Source of the DNA: Candidatus Velthaea versatilis
GTDB lineage: Bacteria; Vulcanimicrobiota; Vulcanimicrobiia; Vulcanimicrobiales; Vulcanimicrobiaceae
Assembly (NCBI GenBank): GCA_003134035.1
Contig: PLAE01000023.1
Coordinates: 1 to 49,908 of the forward strand
Reading direction: 5' to 3'
Length of the DNA: 49,908 bases
Shown here: positions 27,175 to 36,336 of the stretch, in pieces
Numbering within the stretch: position 1 is the stretch's first letter
How the letters are laid out: the number at the start of each line of letters is the position of its first letter
Notes under the pieces: generated by a model
Database searches by the model: none
The model's input: only the letters and a program-made list of their open reading frames with translations
What the model was told of the DNA's origin: nothing
Position numbers and translations under genes: made by a program

Positions 27175-27607
27175 TTAGAACCATTGGATCAGATCGATCC
27201 TGATCGTTCTCTGATAGTTTTTGGTGCCCACGAAGCCCGACGCGGACTCGAGATTGTCGCTGGCGTTCACGCCCTTCGCGAAGTTTTTCTCGAGCCGCAG
27301 TTCCGGCCGGAACCAGGTAAGCGGCGTGAAATGATGCGTGACACCCAGAGTGAGGCTTCCGTACGACGTTCGATAGCCGGTGCGCCAGCCTTGCGGGTCA
27401 TTCATGTAATCCGTCCGGAACGAAACGACGTCTTGCGGCGGAGAACTTGTACTCCAGGTAATCGACCATACCGACCGCGGTCGAACGGCCCGGGATGAAC
27501 GCGCCGGGGCCGCCGCCCGCCGCATACTGCAGCGGACCATTGCTGATCGAACCGTCCTCCGGTGCGTTGCGCGTCCAGAGATAATCGGCCTCGAACGCGT
27601 TTTGAAA
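27175..27607 (-). pseudogene. beta-barrel porin (OmpL/BBP2-like), C-terminal remnant with frameshift
   Basis: Minus-strand translation gives NAFEADYLWTRNAPEDGS, AFIPGRSTAVGMVDYLEYKFS in one frame, then after a shift near 27440 DVVSFRTDYMNDPQGWRTG, SLTLGVTHHFTPLTWFRPELR and a terminal RTIRIDLIQWF. Alternating strands and the terminal aromatic residue mark an outer-membrane barrel; the wording is like the putative beta-barrel porin-2 family. Only about 140 of the expected ~400 residues remain and the frame is broken, so this is a remnant. Confidence 0.6.
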
Positions 27608-28623
27608 GGACGTTCGTTACCGCTCGCTCGCGGCCAGTTTTACCCGATACGAGGTCACGAGCCCGTTCCGCCTTCGTCACTTCCGTTCGAGTTGAGCGCC
27701 ACGTTGCTGCAAACGCGCCGCCACAACGGGAGCCGCCCGACGAGCGTGCTCGTTCGAACTCTGCGCGAACGTTCGTCCGGCAAACGATGTGCATATTCAC
27801 CGGAGCGCGATAAAAGTGCGAACCAATAGCATTCCTCGTTGCGCTCAGTACTCGATCGTCCCGCCCAATGAGGGTTCGCTAAATGGTCGCCACTGGCGTC
27901 TTTTCCGTCCCGGTCAGTATGTAGGCCGGAGAGAGCACCGGCATGTCGTGTCTCGGAAATCGACCCCTGACGATTCCGATAATCGGAGGACTGTCGCTCC
28001 GACGCCGCCTATCAAGGGTGATGGTTTTCTGGGGCGCCCCTCGCGTGCAACTCAGAATCAATCACGAGGCGGCGCGCTGTTTCGAATAAAATCGCACTCA
28101 CCCACTTGACTCGATTTTTTAACTGTGCGAGAGTGATTGCGGGATGAAACGACATGGCTAAGCTCCCGTCATCGGGGTTCACGAACACGATCGACCAAGC
28201 TCGCCGAGCTGGCGTCGCTCCGTGCGACGGGCTGTCGAAATCCTGTTCCGTTTGCAGCGAGAACTGTACGCGGTAGCATTCCGCATTGCCGGCTAGAACG
28301 AACCGCCAAACGTGAACGCGGTGATCGCTTTCTTTGTCATGTCCACAGAAACATGACGACGCAGAGCCAAACGGGCAGACGCCGCTAGCTCACTCCGGCG
28401 ACCATTAGCAGGCAGACGGCAGCGTCCTGCTCGGGCGCATCACGGCCGAGACCGTGCAGCTATTCCATCTCCGTGACGACGCCGGCCGGCGCGCCGGTTC
28501 GTTTCTTCGCGCATTCGCGACCGATGTCCAAGCGATCTCGTCTGATCGGCTGATCAGCACACGGCGTGCGTTCAGCGGTAACAAATCGACGTCACCACAA
28601 ACCTTAATCAGGAGATAAGATAC
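27608..28623. other. about 1 kb without recognisable genes
   Basis: Short open frames on both strands lack ribosome-binding sites and read as Arg/Ser/Pro-rich shadow translation. No tRNA, riboswitch core or mobile element was recognised. The last ~60 bp carry the leader of the Q/N-rich gene (AGGAGA ahead of ATG 28624). The stretch follows two decayed outer-membrane genes and is likely further decay. Confidence 0.5.
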
Positions 28624-29550
28624 ATGTCTACCATTCAAGATCGATCCTTCAATAACGACCTCGCCGCCGCCGTTGGGGATGTCGTGCGTGCAAGGGGAAG
28701 CGTCTACAACGGCAACAATTATGCCGGTGCGAACAATGCCTCCGACGCCAACCTCGTCGCGCAAATTGCACCGGTGGTCCTCACATCGCTTCGGACATTG
28801 GCCCAGCACGGCGGACAACAGGCAAACTGGTCGCAGTGGCAGCAACAACCGCAATCCGGATACCAAACGCAACAGGGTCTCCAAGCGCAACAAGGGCAGC
28901 AGAACCAGGGACCGCAGAATCAGCAGAATCAGCAGAATCAGAATCAGCAAAATCAGGGACAGCAGAATCAAAACCAGCAGTATCAGGATCAGCAGAATCA
29001 GCAGAATCAGAACCAGCAGAATCAGAATCAGAACCAGCAGAATCAGAACCAGCAGAATCAGGGCTACTGGGTGCCGCAAGGGCAGGGATATCAACGGCAG
29101 GGCAACGGCAACTACGGTGCGTCTGGGTTAAGCCCCCGCGGGACGCTCGCCGCTGCCGTCACGCCGATCGTTGCCGAAGCGCTAGCCAGATATCAGCCGC
29201 TGCAGAATTCGGCCGGCGGCAATAACCAGCCGCGACCCTTCGATCGCGATTGGCTCGAGAGCATTTCGAGCGTCGTCGCGGATGTCACGCCGACAGTAAT
29301 CGACGCGCTCAAAAACTTCCAGCCGCAACCCGGCTCACAGCACAGCCACAACGCGGCGAACCTCCAAACCGCAGCGCAACGCGGTGCTTTCGACGATCTC
29401 ACGAGCGTCGTTGCCGCGACTTTGCCGGTCGTCGTCAACGCCCTTCGCGACTATCAACCACAGCAGGCACATCCATCGCGGCGTAACGGTTCCGACGACG
29501 TATTCGACGTTGCAAGGCTCGCCGCGCCGATCGCGATCGGCGCGCTCTAA
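28624..29550 (+). CDS. Q/N-rich prion-like protein with repeated helical modules
   Basis: 308 residues, no signal peptide. Residues ~84-148 are almost pure Gln/Asn built from a QNQ/QQN unit with rare Gly/Tyr/Asp. Around it is a ~25-residue amphipathic module seen at least four times: LVAQIAPVVLTSLRTLAQ, LAAAVTPIVAEALARYQP, ISSVVADVTPTVIDALKNFQPQ and LTSVVAATLPVVVNALRDYQPQ, with a last partial copy VARLAAPIAIGAL. The modules share a hydrophobic VV...P.V..AL..(Y/F)QPQ pattern. AGGAGA precedes the ATG, and a strong hairpin follows the stop. I recognise no family. The layout suggests a self-assembling or granule-coating protein; that is inference. Confidence 0.75.
   Translation: MSTIQDRSFNNDLAAAVGDVVRARGSVYNGNNYAGANNASDANLVAQIAPVVLTSLRTLAQHGGQQANWSQWQQQPQSGYQTQQGLQAQQGQQNQGPQNQQNQQNQNQQNQGQQNQNQQYQDQQNQQNQNQQNQNQNQQNQNQQNQGYWVPQGQGYQRQGNGNYGASGLSPRGTLAAAVTPIVAEALARYQPLQNSAGGNNQPRPFDRDWLESISSVVADVTPTVIDALKNFQPQPGSQHSHNAANLQTAAQRGAFDDLTSVVAATLPVVVNALRDYQPQQAHPSRRNGSDDVFDVARLAAPIAIGAL
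28908..29064 (+). repeat. CAGAATCAG-type 9-nt tandem repeat inside the Q/N-rich gene
   Basis: CAG, AAT and AAC codons recur in an irregular 9-nt (QNQ) and 6-nt phase for about 150 bp. The repeat is in frame and encodes only Gln and Asn with few exceptions, so copy number can change without shifting the frame. Confidence 0.85.
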
Positions 29551-29581
29551 CCCACTCTCCGGATCAGCCGATTGCTGCCGA

Positions 29582-29616
29582 GCAGGGTCGCGCATCTTCT
29601 AGCTGCGCGACCCTGC
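29582..29616 (+). terminator. strong hairpin after the Q/N-rich gene
   Basis: Perfect 13-bp inverted repeat GCAGGGTCGCGCA / TGCGCGACCCTGC with a 9-nt loop, 32 bp after the stop codon at 29550. There is no U tract after it, so termination may need Rho. Confidence 0.6.
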
Positions 29617-29667
29617 GGCATCAATTCCACCAATCGGCGGTACTTTCGGACGTTCCGGCTGTCGAAT

Positions 29668-29700
29668 GAAGGGCGCCACTAATGGAAAGAAGGGCGCCAC
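29668..29700. repeat. 12-nt direct repeat, period 21
   Basis: GAAGGGCGCCAC at 29668-29679 and 29689-29700, centre spacing 21 bp (two helical turns), upstream of the SLOG-like gene. Could be an operator pair or a chance duplication. Confidence 0.5.
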
Positions 29701-29821
29701 CGAAGGAACCGCGCCCTCGCGAGGACGCGCCCGCGCGCATCCCAGAAGACGAGCCGCTACTTCCGCACGGACGCCCGAGCGCAGCGCACGGTAACCGGCG
29801 GCTCTTCGCGAAGCCGGGAGC

Positions 29822-31648
29822 ATGCCCGCCGAACTCGACCTGCAGCGCTTGCCCATCGTCGTCGCGGTGACCGGACATCGCCATCTGCGTCCGGGCGATG
29901 AGCCCGTCTTGGCCCAAGCGGTTGACGACATCTTTGCCGAGTTGCAGCGAGCGTATCCGTCGACGCCGCTGCTGCTGCTCACGCCGCTGGCACAAGGGGC
30001 CGACCAGCTCGCCGCCGAGGTCGCGCAACGGCGCTCGATCCCTTACCGCGTGCCGATTCCGATGCCCTTGCCGTGCTATCGCGAGGATTTCACCGCTCCC
30101 GAACATTTAGCTCGGTTCGAGGAATTACTGCGGGCCGCAGACGGTCCGCCGTATGCGATGCCGTTTTTCCAATCCAACACCGAGACGAACTTGGGCGACG
30201 AGAGCCGGCGGGCCCACCAATACGCGCTCGTCGCGGCGCACCTGGCGCGGTCCGCACATATCATGATCGCCCTCTGGGACGGTCTTCCGTCGCAGCGCGT
30301 CGGCGGAACGGCGCAGGCCGTCCGCTTCCGCGTCTTGGGCGTGCCGCGGCAGTACGGCCGCGCGAGCATCGTCGATGCCGCTGAGAGCGGCCCGGTGTAC
30401 CAGGTGTACGCCGCGCGCCGCAACGACACGCCGCTCGACCATCCGGTCGGCTATCGCAGCCTGCGCATGCGGCGTTCCGCGACCGCTGATGCCGTCGATG
30501 TTCCGCGGTCGCTGGCCGAGCAATTCGCGCAGATCGCCGAGTTCCCGGCGCAAACGCCGGACCCGTTCGCACCCGTCTACGAACGGATCGAAACCTTCAA
30601 CGCGGATTGCGCGCGGGTCGAACGGCCGCCGCGCGATCCGCGCGAATCCGCGGCACGCTCGCTCATGCGTGTGTCCGAAAGCGTTGCGACGGTGTACCAG
30701 CGCAAGTTCGTGACGGCCCTGCGCGTGATCTTCTTCGCCACGGGCGCGGGCGTCCTCAGCTATCTGACCTATGCCGACGTCGTGCCGCACGCCTATCCGG
30801 TCGTCATCCTCTACCTGACGGCGTCCGCGATCGCGCTCGCGACGTACATCGCGGCGCGGCGCGGACGCTGGCAGGATCGCGCGCTCGACTACCGCGCCTT
30901 GGAGATCGGCCTGCAGGTTCAGGAGGCATGGGACGCCGCCGGTCTCAATCGATCCGTCGCCGATTACTATATTCGACGCCAGCACAGCGAACTGGATTGG
31001 ATTCGCGATGCGATCCGGACCGTGCATACCGTGGATCGGCAACGCGTCGTCGATGACACGCGCGCGGTCGCGACCGTGCGCGAGTTCGTGCTCGGACAGT
31101 ACGCCTATTTTGCCGGAACCGACGCGGATCCGCGAATTGCCGCCTATGCTGGCGGCACGCACTTTGCCGGCCGCGCGGCGCGCGAGCATCGCAAAGCGCA
31201 CCTCCACCATCGGCTCAATACCATCGCCTTGCGCGTGAGCTTCGGCTTTTCGATCGTGCTCGTTGCCTACGGCATCGTGGCGTGGTTTGCTCCGGCGGCC
31301 ATCGCGGGGCTCCCCGAAGAAGAACACTGGCACGGCGACATGATGTTCGCGATCGGATCGACCGCCGCCGCCGCGGCGCTCTTCCACGAGTATCCGGCGC
31401 GCCGCGCGCATACCCAGCAAGCGCGGCGCTATGAACTCATGGCCGAGATGTACCGGCGCGCGCTCGATGCGCTCGATGGATCCGAGCAGCGGTCGCCATG
31501 GCGCGCCCCCGAAGACGGTCCGCCGCTCTCGCCGATCGAAACCGCGCGCGCATGCATTCTCGAACTGGGCCACGAGTCGCTCAGCGAGAACGGCGACTGG
31601 CTCCTCATGCACCGCGAACGCCCGATTCAATTGATTTCGGTGCATTAA
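29822..31648 (+). CDS. SLOG-like Rossmann protein with SLATT-type transmembrane segments
   Basis: 608 residues. Residues ~10-120 form a Rossmann-like domain opening PIVVAVTGHRHL and continuing LLLLTPLAQGADQLAAEVA, the TGHR and GAD pattern of the SLOG superfamily, which is proposed to bind or process nucleotide-derived signals. Two 2-TM hairpins follow: ~298-318 with ~323-345, and ~472-496 with ~507-522. The C-terminal ELGHESLSENGDWLLMHRERPIQ is typical of SLATT-like effector proteins. SLOG/SLATT proteins are predicted membrane-disrupting effectors in bacterial conflict systems. The gene faces a TIR-NB-ARC gene tail to tail. GGGAG lies very close to the ATG, so the start is not certain. Confidence 0.7.
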   Translation: MPAELDLQRLPIVVAVTGHRHLRPGDEPVLAQAVDDIFAELQRAYPSTPLLLLTPLAQGADQLAAEVAQRRSIPYRVPIPMPLPCYREDFTAPEHLARFEELLRAADGPPYAMPFFQSNTETNLGDESRRAHQYALVAAHLARSAHIMIALWDGLPSQRVGGTAQAVRFRVLGVPRQYGRASIVDAAESGPVYQVYAARRNDTPLDHPVGYRSLRMRRSATADAVDVPRSLAEQFAQIAEFPAQTPDPFAPVYERIETFNADCARVERPPRDPRESAARSLMRVSESVATVYQRKFVTALRVIFFATGAGVLSYLTYADVVPHAYPVVILYLTASAIALATYIAARRGRWQDRALDYRALEIGLQVQEAWDAAGLNRSVADYYIRRQHSELDWIRDAIRTVHTVDRQRVVDDTRAVATVREFVLGQYAYFAGTDADPRIAAYAGGTHFAGRAAREHRKAHLHHRLNTIALRVSFGFSIVLVAYGIVAWFAPAAIAGLPEEEHWHGDMMFAIGSTAAAAALFHEYPARRAHTQQARRYELMAEMYRRALDALDGSEQRSPWRAPEDGPPLSPIETARACILELGHESLSENGDWLLMHRERPIQLISVH

Positions 31649-31728
31649 CGGCCTTTGCGCACGGAATGCGCGCGGCCCTCGCGCTCGGACGATGAAGCGA
31701 CCGCGGCGCGAACGCTCCAGCACCGCGC

Positions 31729-34467
31729 CTAAAAGCGAGCCGTTGCGAGGTGGGAGCTCTTGGTGTCGCGAGGACCGACAAACGCCAGATCGATGGCCTG
31801 CGCATCTTTGAGCTGCGCACCGTCTTCGAGCAGCCGTTCGAGACGCTCCCTACCCAGGGCGCCGCTCAGCGCGGCGATCGTGCGATGGAACTCGAGCTGT
31901 TCGGTGAGCTCGCGGGTAACCTCGATCGCCCCCAACTTTTTCTCGACGTAGCCGGCGAGCCGCGCCGATGCTTCCCGAGCAGCGATCCCCCGCTCGCGGT
32001 TCGCCGTGGGCGCAAGTGCGAGCACCGCCGAGCAATGCTGCAACAGCACGGTGACCCAGAATTGCGACTGGTGCACGAGCGCAGCGCGCAGAGCTTCGTG
32101 AGCGCAAGTAAGGGCTTCGTCAAAGCGATCCAGAGCGATCAAGAATGCGGCTAAGTTGCTCTGAATCCAAACCTTGGCGTCGCTTTTGAGCTCGTCGGCG
32201 GCGGCCAGCGCGGCCTGCGCGTGCCGCACCGCGATTTCGGCGTCGCCGCCGTGAAACTCGGCCTCGGCCAGCGTTCCGGCCGTGATCGCAACTTGAGCTT
32301 CGTCTCGGTCGAGCTCGAATTGATGGAGTGCGCGCGCAAACAATTCGCGCGCGCCGACAAGATCGCCGCAGGCCGAACGGGCCGAGCCCAGATCGAGCAA
32401 CAGCGGGCCGACTTGCCCCAAACCGAGCGTGGTATAGGTTTCGAGCGCGCTGCGCACGAGCGGTTCACCTTCGGCAACCTCGCCGAGCAGGATCAGCGAT
32501 CGGCCCGCAAAGCGTTTGGCGTTCGCGATCCCGCGCCCGTCGCCGACCGCCTCGAAACGCTCGAGCGCGCGACGCGCGGCGGCGAGTGCGGCGTTGAATT
32601 GGTTGAGCCTCGAGGCCATGATGGCGTCGGCTAATTCGAGCCGGGCGACGACGAGCGACGGCGTTTCGGCGGTCACGTGTTCGAGCGCGGTCCCAACCCA
32701 ACGCCGCGCTTCCGCCGGATGCGACGCGTCGAAGATTCGCCGGAGTGACGCGGCGAGGCGCAGCCCGAGTTCGACGTCGCCGGACGCGCCGAGCGCCCAG
32801 GTCAAAGCCGTGCGTATATTTTCGACTTCGCGTGCGGCCCGGACCCGAGCACGATAGCCCGTCGTGGCGTAATCGTCGTCGAGCCGTTCGGCAAGCTCGG
32901 CATAGGCGGCGGCATGACGTCGGGCGATCACGTCCCGCGAGCCGCTCCCGTCGAGCCGCTCGCGACCATACTGGCGCATCGATTCAAGCAGCCGATAACG
33001 GGTGTCTTCTTCGGCTGCGTCGGCGATAACCAGCGACTTATCGACCAGCGACGTGAGCCCGTCGAGCACCTCGAAATCTTCGATCTCGTCGCCGACACAT
33101 ACCGCCAGCGCCGATTCCAACAGAAAGCTGCCGCTGAACACCGAGAGCGCATCGAAGAGCGCACGTTCGCGCTCATCGAGCAGGTCGTAGCTCCAATCGA
33201 TGAGCGCCCGCATCGTCTGCTGCCGCGGCAGTGCGTTGCGTGCTCCTCCGGTGAGGATGCGAAACCGCTCGTCGAGCTTCTGCTCGAGTTGACGCGGTGC
33301 AAGGACCCGGATGCGCGCGGCCGCGAGTTCGAGCGCGAGCGGGATGCCGTCGAGCCGCCGGCAGATCTCGGCGACGCTGGCGACATTTTGCGGAGTCAGC
33401 GCGAAGCGCGAATCGGCCGCCCGCGCACGCGCGACGAAGAGCGCGATCGCGCCGTACTGCAGGGCGTCCTCGACCGTGAGGCCGGCGCTGCGCTCGGGCG
33501 CCGCGAGCATCGGCAGATGGTAGACATGCTCGCCGCTTATTTTGAGCGGTTCGCGGCTGGTCGTCAGAAACGACACGCCCGGGCACGCCGGCAGCAGAGC
33601 GCTCACGAGTTGCGCGCACGCATCGATGACGTGCTCGCAATTGTCGAGCAAGATGAGCACCTTCTTGGCGCGCAGATGGGCGGCCAACATTTCGATGCCG
33701 GGACGCTTCGCCGATTCGACCAGCTGGAAAACCGCGGCTGTCTCGGCGGCCACCAGACGCGGATCGGTCAACGCCGCGAGACCGACGAACCACACCCCGT
33801 CGGCAAAATTCGGGAGCAGTCCGGCGCCGGTTTTGAGCGCGCAGCTAGTCTTCCCGACGCCTCCGACGCCGACGAGCGTGACGAGCCGCTCGTGCGCCAA
33901 CAACTCCGCAATCTGCGCAATGTCGGCGTCGCGGCCGATCAGTTTCACGTCCGCGGGCAGATTGTGTTGGACCAGGCCCGCGTCGAGCAAATCCGGCGAT
34001 TCGATTCGCACCGGCTCGCGATGGTCGCGGCGGACGGCGCGGCAGACCGTCTCGGCAAAAAGCTGCGGATTGTCCTGCACGGGAACGAGATCCCAGTACG
34101 CTAGTCCAGCCAACAGGCCGCGCGGCTCGCAATCGACGATCCGCAGCAAAATCAACCGTCCCTTGCGGTTGAGCGGATCGTTGGCGATCGCATTCATCCA
34201 CTCGGCCTGACAGTGATCGCTGCGCAGATAATCCGGTGAAAGCAGCGCGACGACGCGCGCGCCGCTCGCAAGCGCCTCGTGCATGCGCTCCAAGAAATGC
34301 CGGTTAGCGAAGTCCCATTGCTGCAAAATAACGCCGTAGCCGGCGGATTGCAGGACACGCCCGACCTCGGCCGCGACAGCGGCATCGGCGCCGGCCCGGC
34401 TGATAAAAAGCGCCTGCGATTCCGGCTCCGCGGTAACGGACTGCGCCCGATCTGCTGCGGCGTCCAT
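31729..34467 (-). CDS. TIR / NB-ARC (STAND NTPase) / TPR protein, NLR-like
   Basis: 912 residues; GAGG lies 7 nt before the ATG. Residues ~18-145: TIR domain (LFISRAGADAAVAAEVG, VVALLSPDYLRSDHCQAEW) with the NADase-type glutamate in place (Glu89). Residues ~175-500: NB-ARC ATPase with Walker A GVGGVGKT (200-207), Walker B LILLDNCE (271-278), LTTSRE and GIPLALE, then a winged-helix MRALIDWSYDLLDERERALF. Residues ~560-900: TPR-like helical repeats. The ATPase and TPR parts resemble the predicted ATPases usually tied to transcription-factor domains; here TIR sits in that place. This is the layout of bacterial NLR-like immune proteins that sense phage and deplete NAD. No phage-sensing specificity can be read. 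Confidence 0.87.
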   Translation of the reverse strand: MDAAADRAQSVTAEPESQALFISRAGADAAVAAEVGRVLQSAGYGVILQQWDFANRHFLERMHEALASGARVVALLSPDYLRSDHCQAEWMNAIANDPLNRKGRLILLRIVDCEPRGLLAGLAYWDLVPVQDNPQLFAETVCRAVRRDHREPVRIESPDLLDAGLVQHNLPADVKLIGRDADIAQIAELLAHERLVTLVGVGGVGKTSCALKTGAGLLPNFADGVWFVGLAALTDPRLVAAETAAVFQLVESAKRPGIEMLAAHLRAKKVLILLDNCEHVIDACAQLVSALLPACPGVSFLTTSREPLKISGEHVYHLPMLAAPERSAGLTVEDALQYGAIALFVARARAADSRFALTPQNVASVAEICRRLDGIPLALELAAARIRVLAPRQLEQKLDERFRILTGGARNALPRQQTMRALIDWSYDLLDERERALFDALSVFSGSFLLESALAVCVGDEIEDFEVLDGLTSLVDKSLVIADAAEEDTRYRLLESMRQYGRERLDGSGSRDVIARRHAAAYAELAERLDDDYATTGYRARVRAAREVENIRTALTWALGASGDVELGLRLAASLRRIFDASHPAEARRWVGTALEHVTAETPSLVVARLELADAIMASRLNQFNAALAAARRALERFEAVGDGRGIANAKRFAGRSLILLGEVAEGEPLVRSALETYTTLGLGQVGPLLLDLGSARSACGDLVGARELFARALHQFELDRDEAQVAITAGTLAEAEFHGGDAEIAVRHAQAALAAADELKSDAKVWIQSNLAAFLIALDRFDEALTCAHEALRAALVHQSQFWVTVLLQHCSAVLALAPTANRERGIAAREASARLAGYVEKKLGAIEVTRELTEQLEFHRTIAALSGALGRERLERLLEDGAQLKDAQAIDLAFVGPRDTKSSHLATARF

Positions 34468-34589
34468 CGGCCGACCTCATTCGCGTGCCCGTTGCAGCAG
34501 TCCGCTCGGCCTAGACCGCGTCCCCGCGCAGGCAGCACCGGGCATGCTCAAGTATATGGAGGAAGCTCGTCCTTCTGGGGAGCGGTGAT

Positions 34590-36080
34590 GTGCAGCTGCG
34601 CGCTTTTGTGTTTGCCGTGCTGGGGCTGTGGGCAACCCTCGGCCTCGCCGGTTGCGGCGGCGGCGAGAGCACGACGCCGGCCGGTACCGCCGCTGGATTG
34701 AGCGCCGCGGGTAGCGCGACGACGACGGCGCAGAGCCCGTATCGCGATGCATCGACGCAAACCGTCGGCGTTCAAGGCCGAGCAACGACCGCGAACTTTG
34801 TCCTCGATGACGGCTCGCGCGGCTCGCTCACGCTGCACTCGACGACCAGCAACGCAAGCTTGAACATCCACACGGGCGCTTCGGCAGCGTTCCGCTCGGC
34901 AGAGTCGTTGCGCATCTGCCCCGCTCCGGAGCCGATCGTCATAACGAATCCGTTTGCGTTTCCGATAACCGTGACGATCGATGCCTTCACCCTCGTTTTG
35001 CCCTGTTCGGTAAACGGTTTGCTGTTCGGCGCAAGCGCGTACCAATCGAATCCTGTACCGCCGTCGCTCGTATCGACGAAACTCGGCAATGCCACCGGAA
35101 GCGGAAACGCGATCGCCTTCAAGCCAACGGTCTCGCAGCTCACGTTTCCGGCAAAAACCACGTTGACGATCGCGATCTTGGCGGAGACCTCAACGGCCTT
35201 CACGCAGCTTCCCGCGGTCCCGACCGCGGCCGTCACCCTCACCTCGAACGCACCCCAGGTCCCGAACTCGCTCGCGCTCACCGCGTCGGGCGTGAGCGGT
35301 GGAACGACGTTCCAAAGCGCATGTTATCTGCCGGGCGACCCGGCTGGACCGGGCTTGTCCGGCCAGCCGATCTTAGGCACGCCGTCGTTCTACTGCGTGC
35401 TCCTTCCGGGTCAAGCCGGCACCAGTACGGCCTTCGGCTCGAACGGCAAGAACGGGACTGTTACCTTCACCTTAGGACCCAACGCAAAGCCCGATGCATC
35501 GTACGTCTCGCTTGACGGTCCGGCGATCTTTGCCCCGTGCGCGCCGGCCGGCAGCGGACAAACTTGCATCGTCGGGCCCTTCTCGCTGCCGACCTACTCC
35601 AAAGCGATCGTCGGCAATGTTGGCGGTATCGCGGTGTGTGTGCCAGCGACCGAAAATACCGACTGCAACGGCGCCGCGGGCAATCCGCCGGCGCCCGCTG
35701 CGCCTGCCGTGCCGGCCCATGGCGGATTTCAATTGCTCTTTGCCGACGACCCGACCTACGACTCCGCGAACGGCTTTGGGGGGGTGACCCTATCGATTGC
35801 CGCCGCTTCGCTCCCCTATTGCGCGATCCAAACCGCCGCCGACGACGAGAACGACGCGCCGCCGGGCTATTTCGATGCCCCGACACCGTCGAACGCGACG
35901 CCGTCGCAGGCGAATTTTGCCGGTGTCGGACCCGATGTGGAGTTCGACGTCGTCGCACGTAAGCCGACGGCTTTCGCACCGAACACTACTCTCTGCACGA
36001 TAACCTTGACGGAAAATAGCGGGCTCAAACGCAGCTTCACCTATTCCATCGCGGTGCAGCAGCCGGGGAAGGAACAATGA
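34590..36080 (+). CDS. predicted lipoprotein, unknown function
   Basis: 496 residues, GTG start with GGGGAG 7 nt upstream. A lipoprotein signal is clear: basic/hydrophobic start then lipobox LAGC with Cys22, followed by a Gly/Ser/Thr/Ala-rich linker. The mature part is Thr/Ser/Ala/Pro-rich with a beta-sandwich flavour (many VTIDAF, VTLTSNAP, VTFTLGPN-like strands) and about ten cysteines that could pair. No family recognised. Divergent from the TIR gene across 122 bp; it may be an envelope component unrelated to that gene. Confidence 0.75.
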   Translation: MQLRAFVFAVLGLWATLGLAGCGGGESTTPAGTAAGLSAAGSATTTAQSPYRDASTQTVGVQGRATTANFVLDDGSRGSLTLHSTTSNASLNIHTGASAAFRSAESLRICPAPEPIVITNPFAFPITVTIDAFTLVLPCSVNGLLFGASAYQSNPVPPSLVSTKLGNATGSGNAIAFKPTVSQLTFPAKTTLTIAILAETSTAFTQLPAVPTAAVTLTSNAPQVPNSLALTASGVSGGTTFQSACYLPGDPAGPGLSGQPILGTPSFYCVLLPGQAGTSTAFGSNGKNGTVTFTLGPNAKPDASYVSLDGPAIFAPCAPAGSGQTCIVGPFSLPTYSKAIVGNVGGIAVCVPATENTDCNGAAGNPPAPAAPAVPAHGGFQLLFADDPTYDSANGFGGVTLSIAAASLPYCAIQTAADDENDAPPGYFDAPTPSNATPSQANFAGVGPDVEFDVVARKPTAFAPNTTLCTITLTENSGLKRSFTYSIAVQQPGKEQ

Positions 36081-36264
36081 CGGCATCCGCACCTGGAAAG
36101 CTGCCCGTCGGCGTCCGACCCGAACCAGGGTCCCGTTCCGTCTTGACGGGCAGAAGCGCATCGTTGGTCCGCCGTCGAATAGCGCGGTGCTCCTGATGGG
36201 TCAAGGAAGTGCGGTTTCGGCATCGCGGCCGGATTGAGCGATCGGCATGCTTGCCTTCCCTGGG

Positions 36265-36296
36265 TTTGAGCGACGGATTTTTAGATATAGTAAAAT
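36265..36296 (+). promoter_or_regulatory. AT-rich promoter-like segment
   Basis: The region 36278-36300 is strikingly AT-rich for this DNA. TTGAGC at 36266-36271 and TAAAAT at 36291-36296 could form a promoter with a long 19-nt spacer; TATAGT at 36286-36291 is another -10 choice. It lies ~40 bp before the small-peptide gene. Confidence 0.35.
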
Positions 36297-36336
36297 TTAA
36301 ACGAAAGCTATTCCACAAAGTAAGGTTGAGGAGACG

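Noticed and set aside
27878-28110. Possible riboswitch or structured RNA in the gene-free kilobase
   Set aside because: Several short inverted repeats, but no known core motif and no gene placed to be controlled.
28405-29094. Minus-strand ORF reading as a very Leu/Ile-rich membrane protein
   Set aside because: It is the complement of the Gln/Asn codon repeat (CAG/AAT read backwards gives CTG/ATT). The plus-strand gene has a ribosome-binding site and conserved modules.
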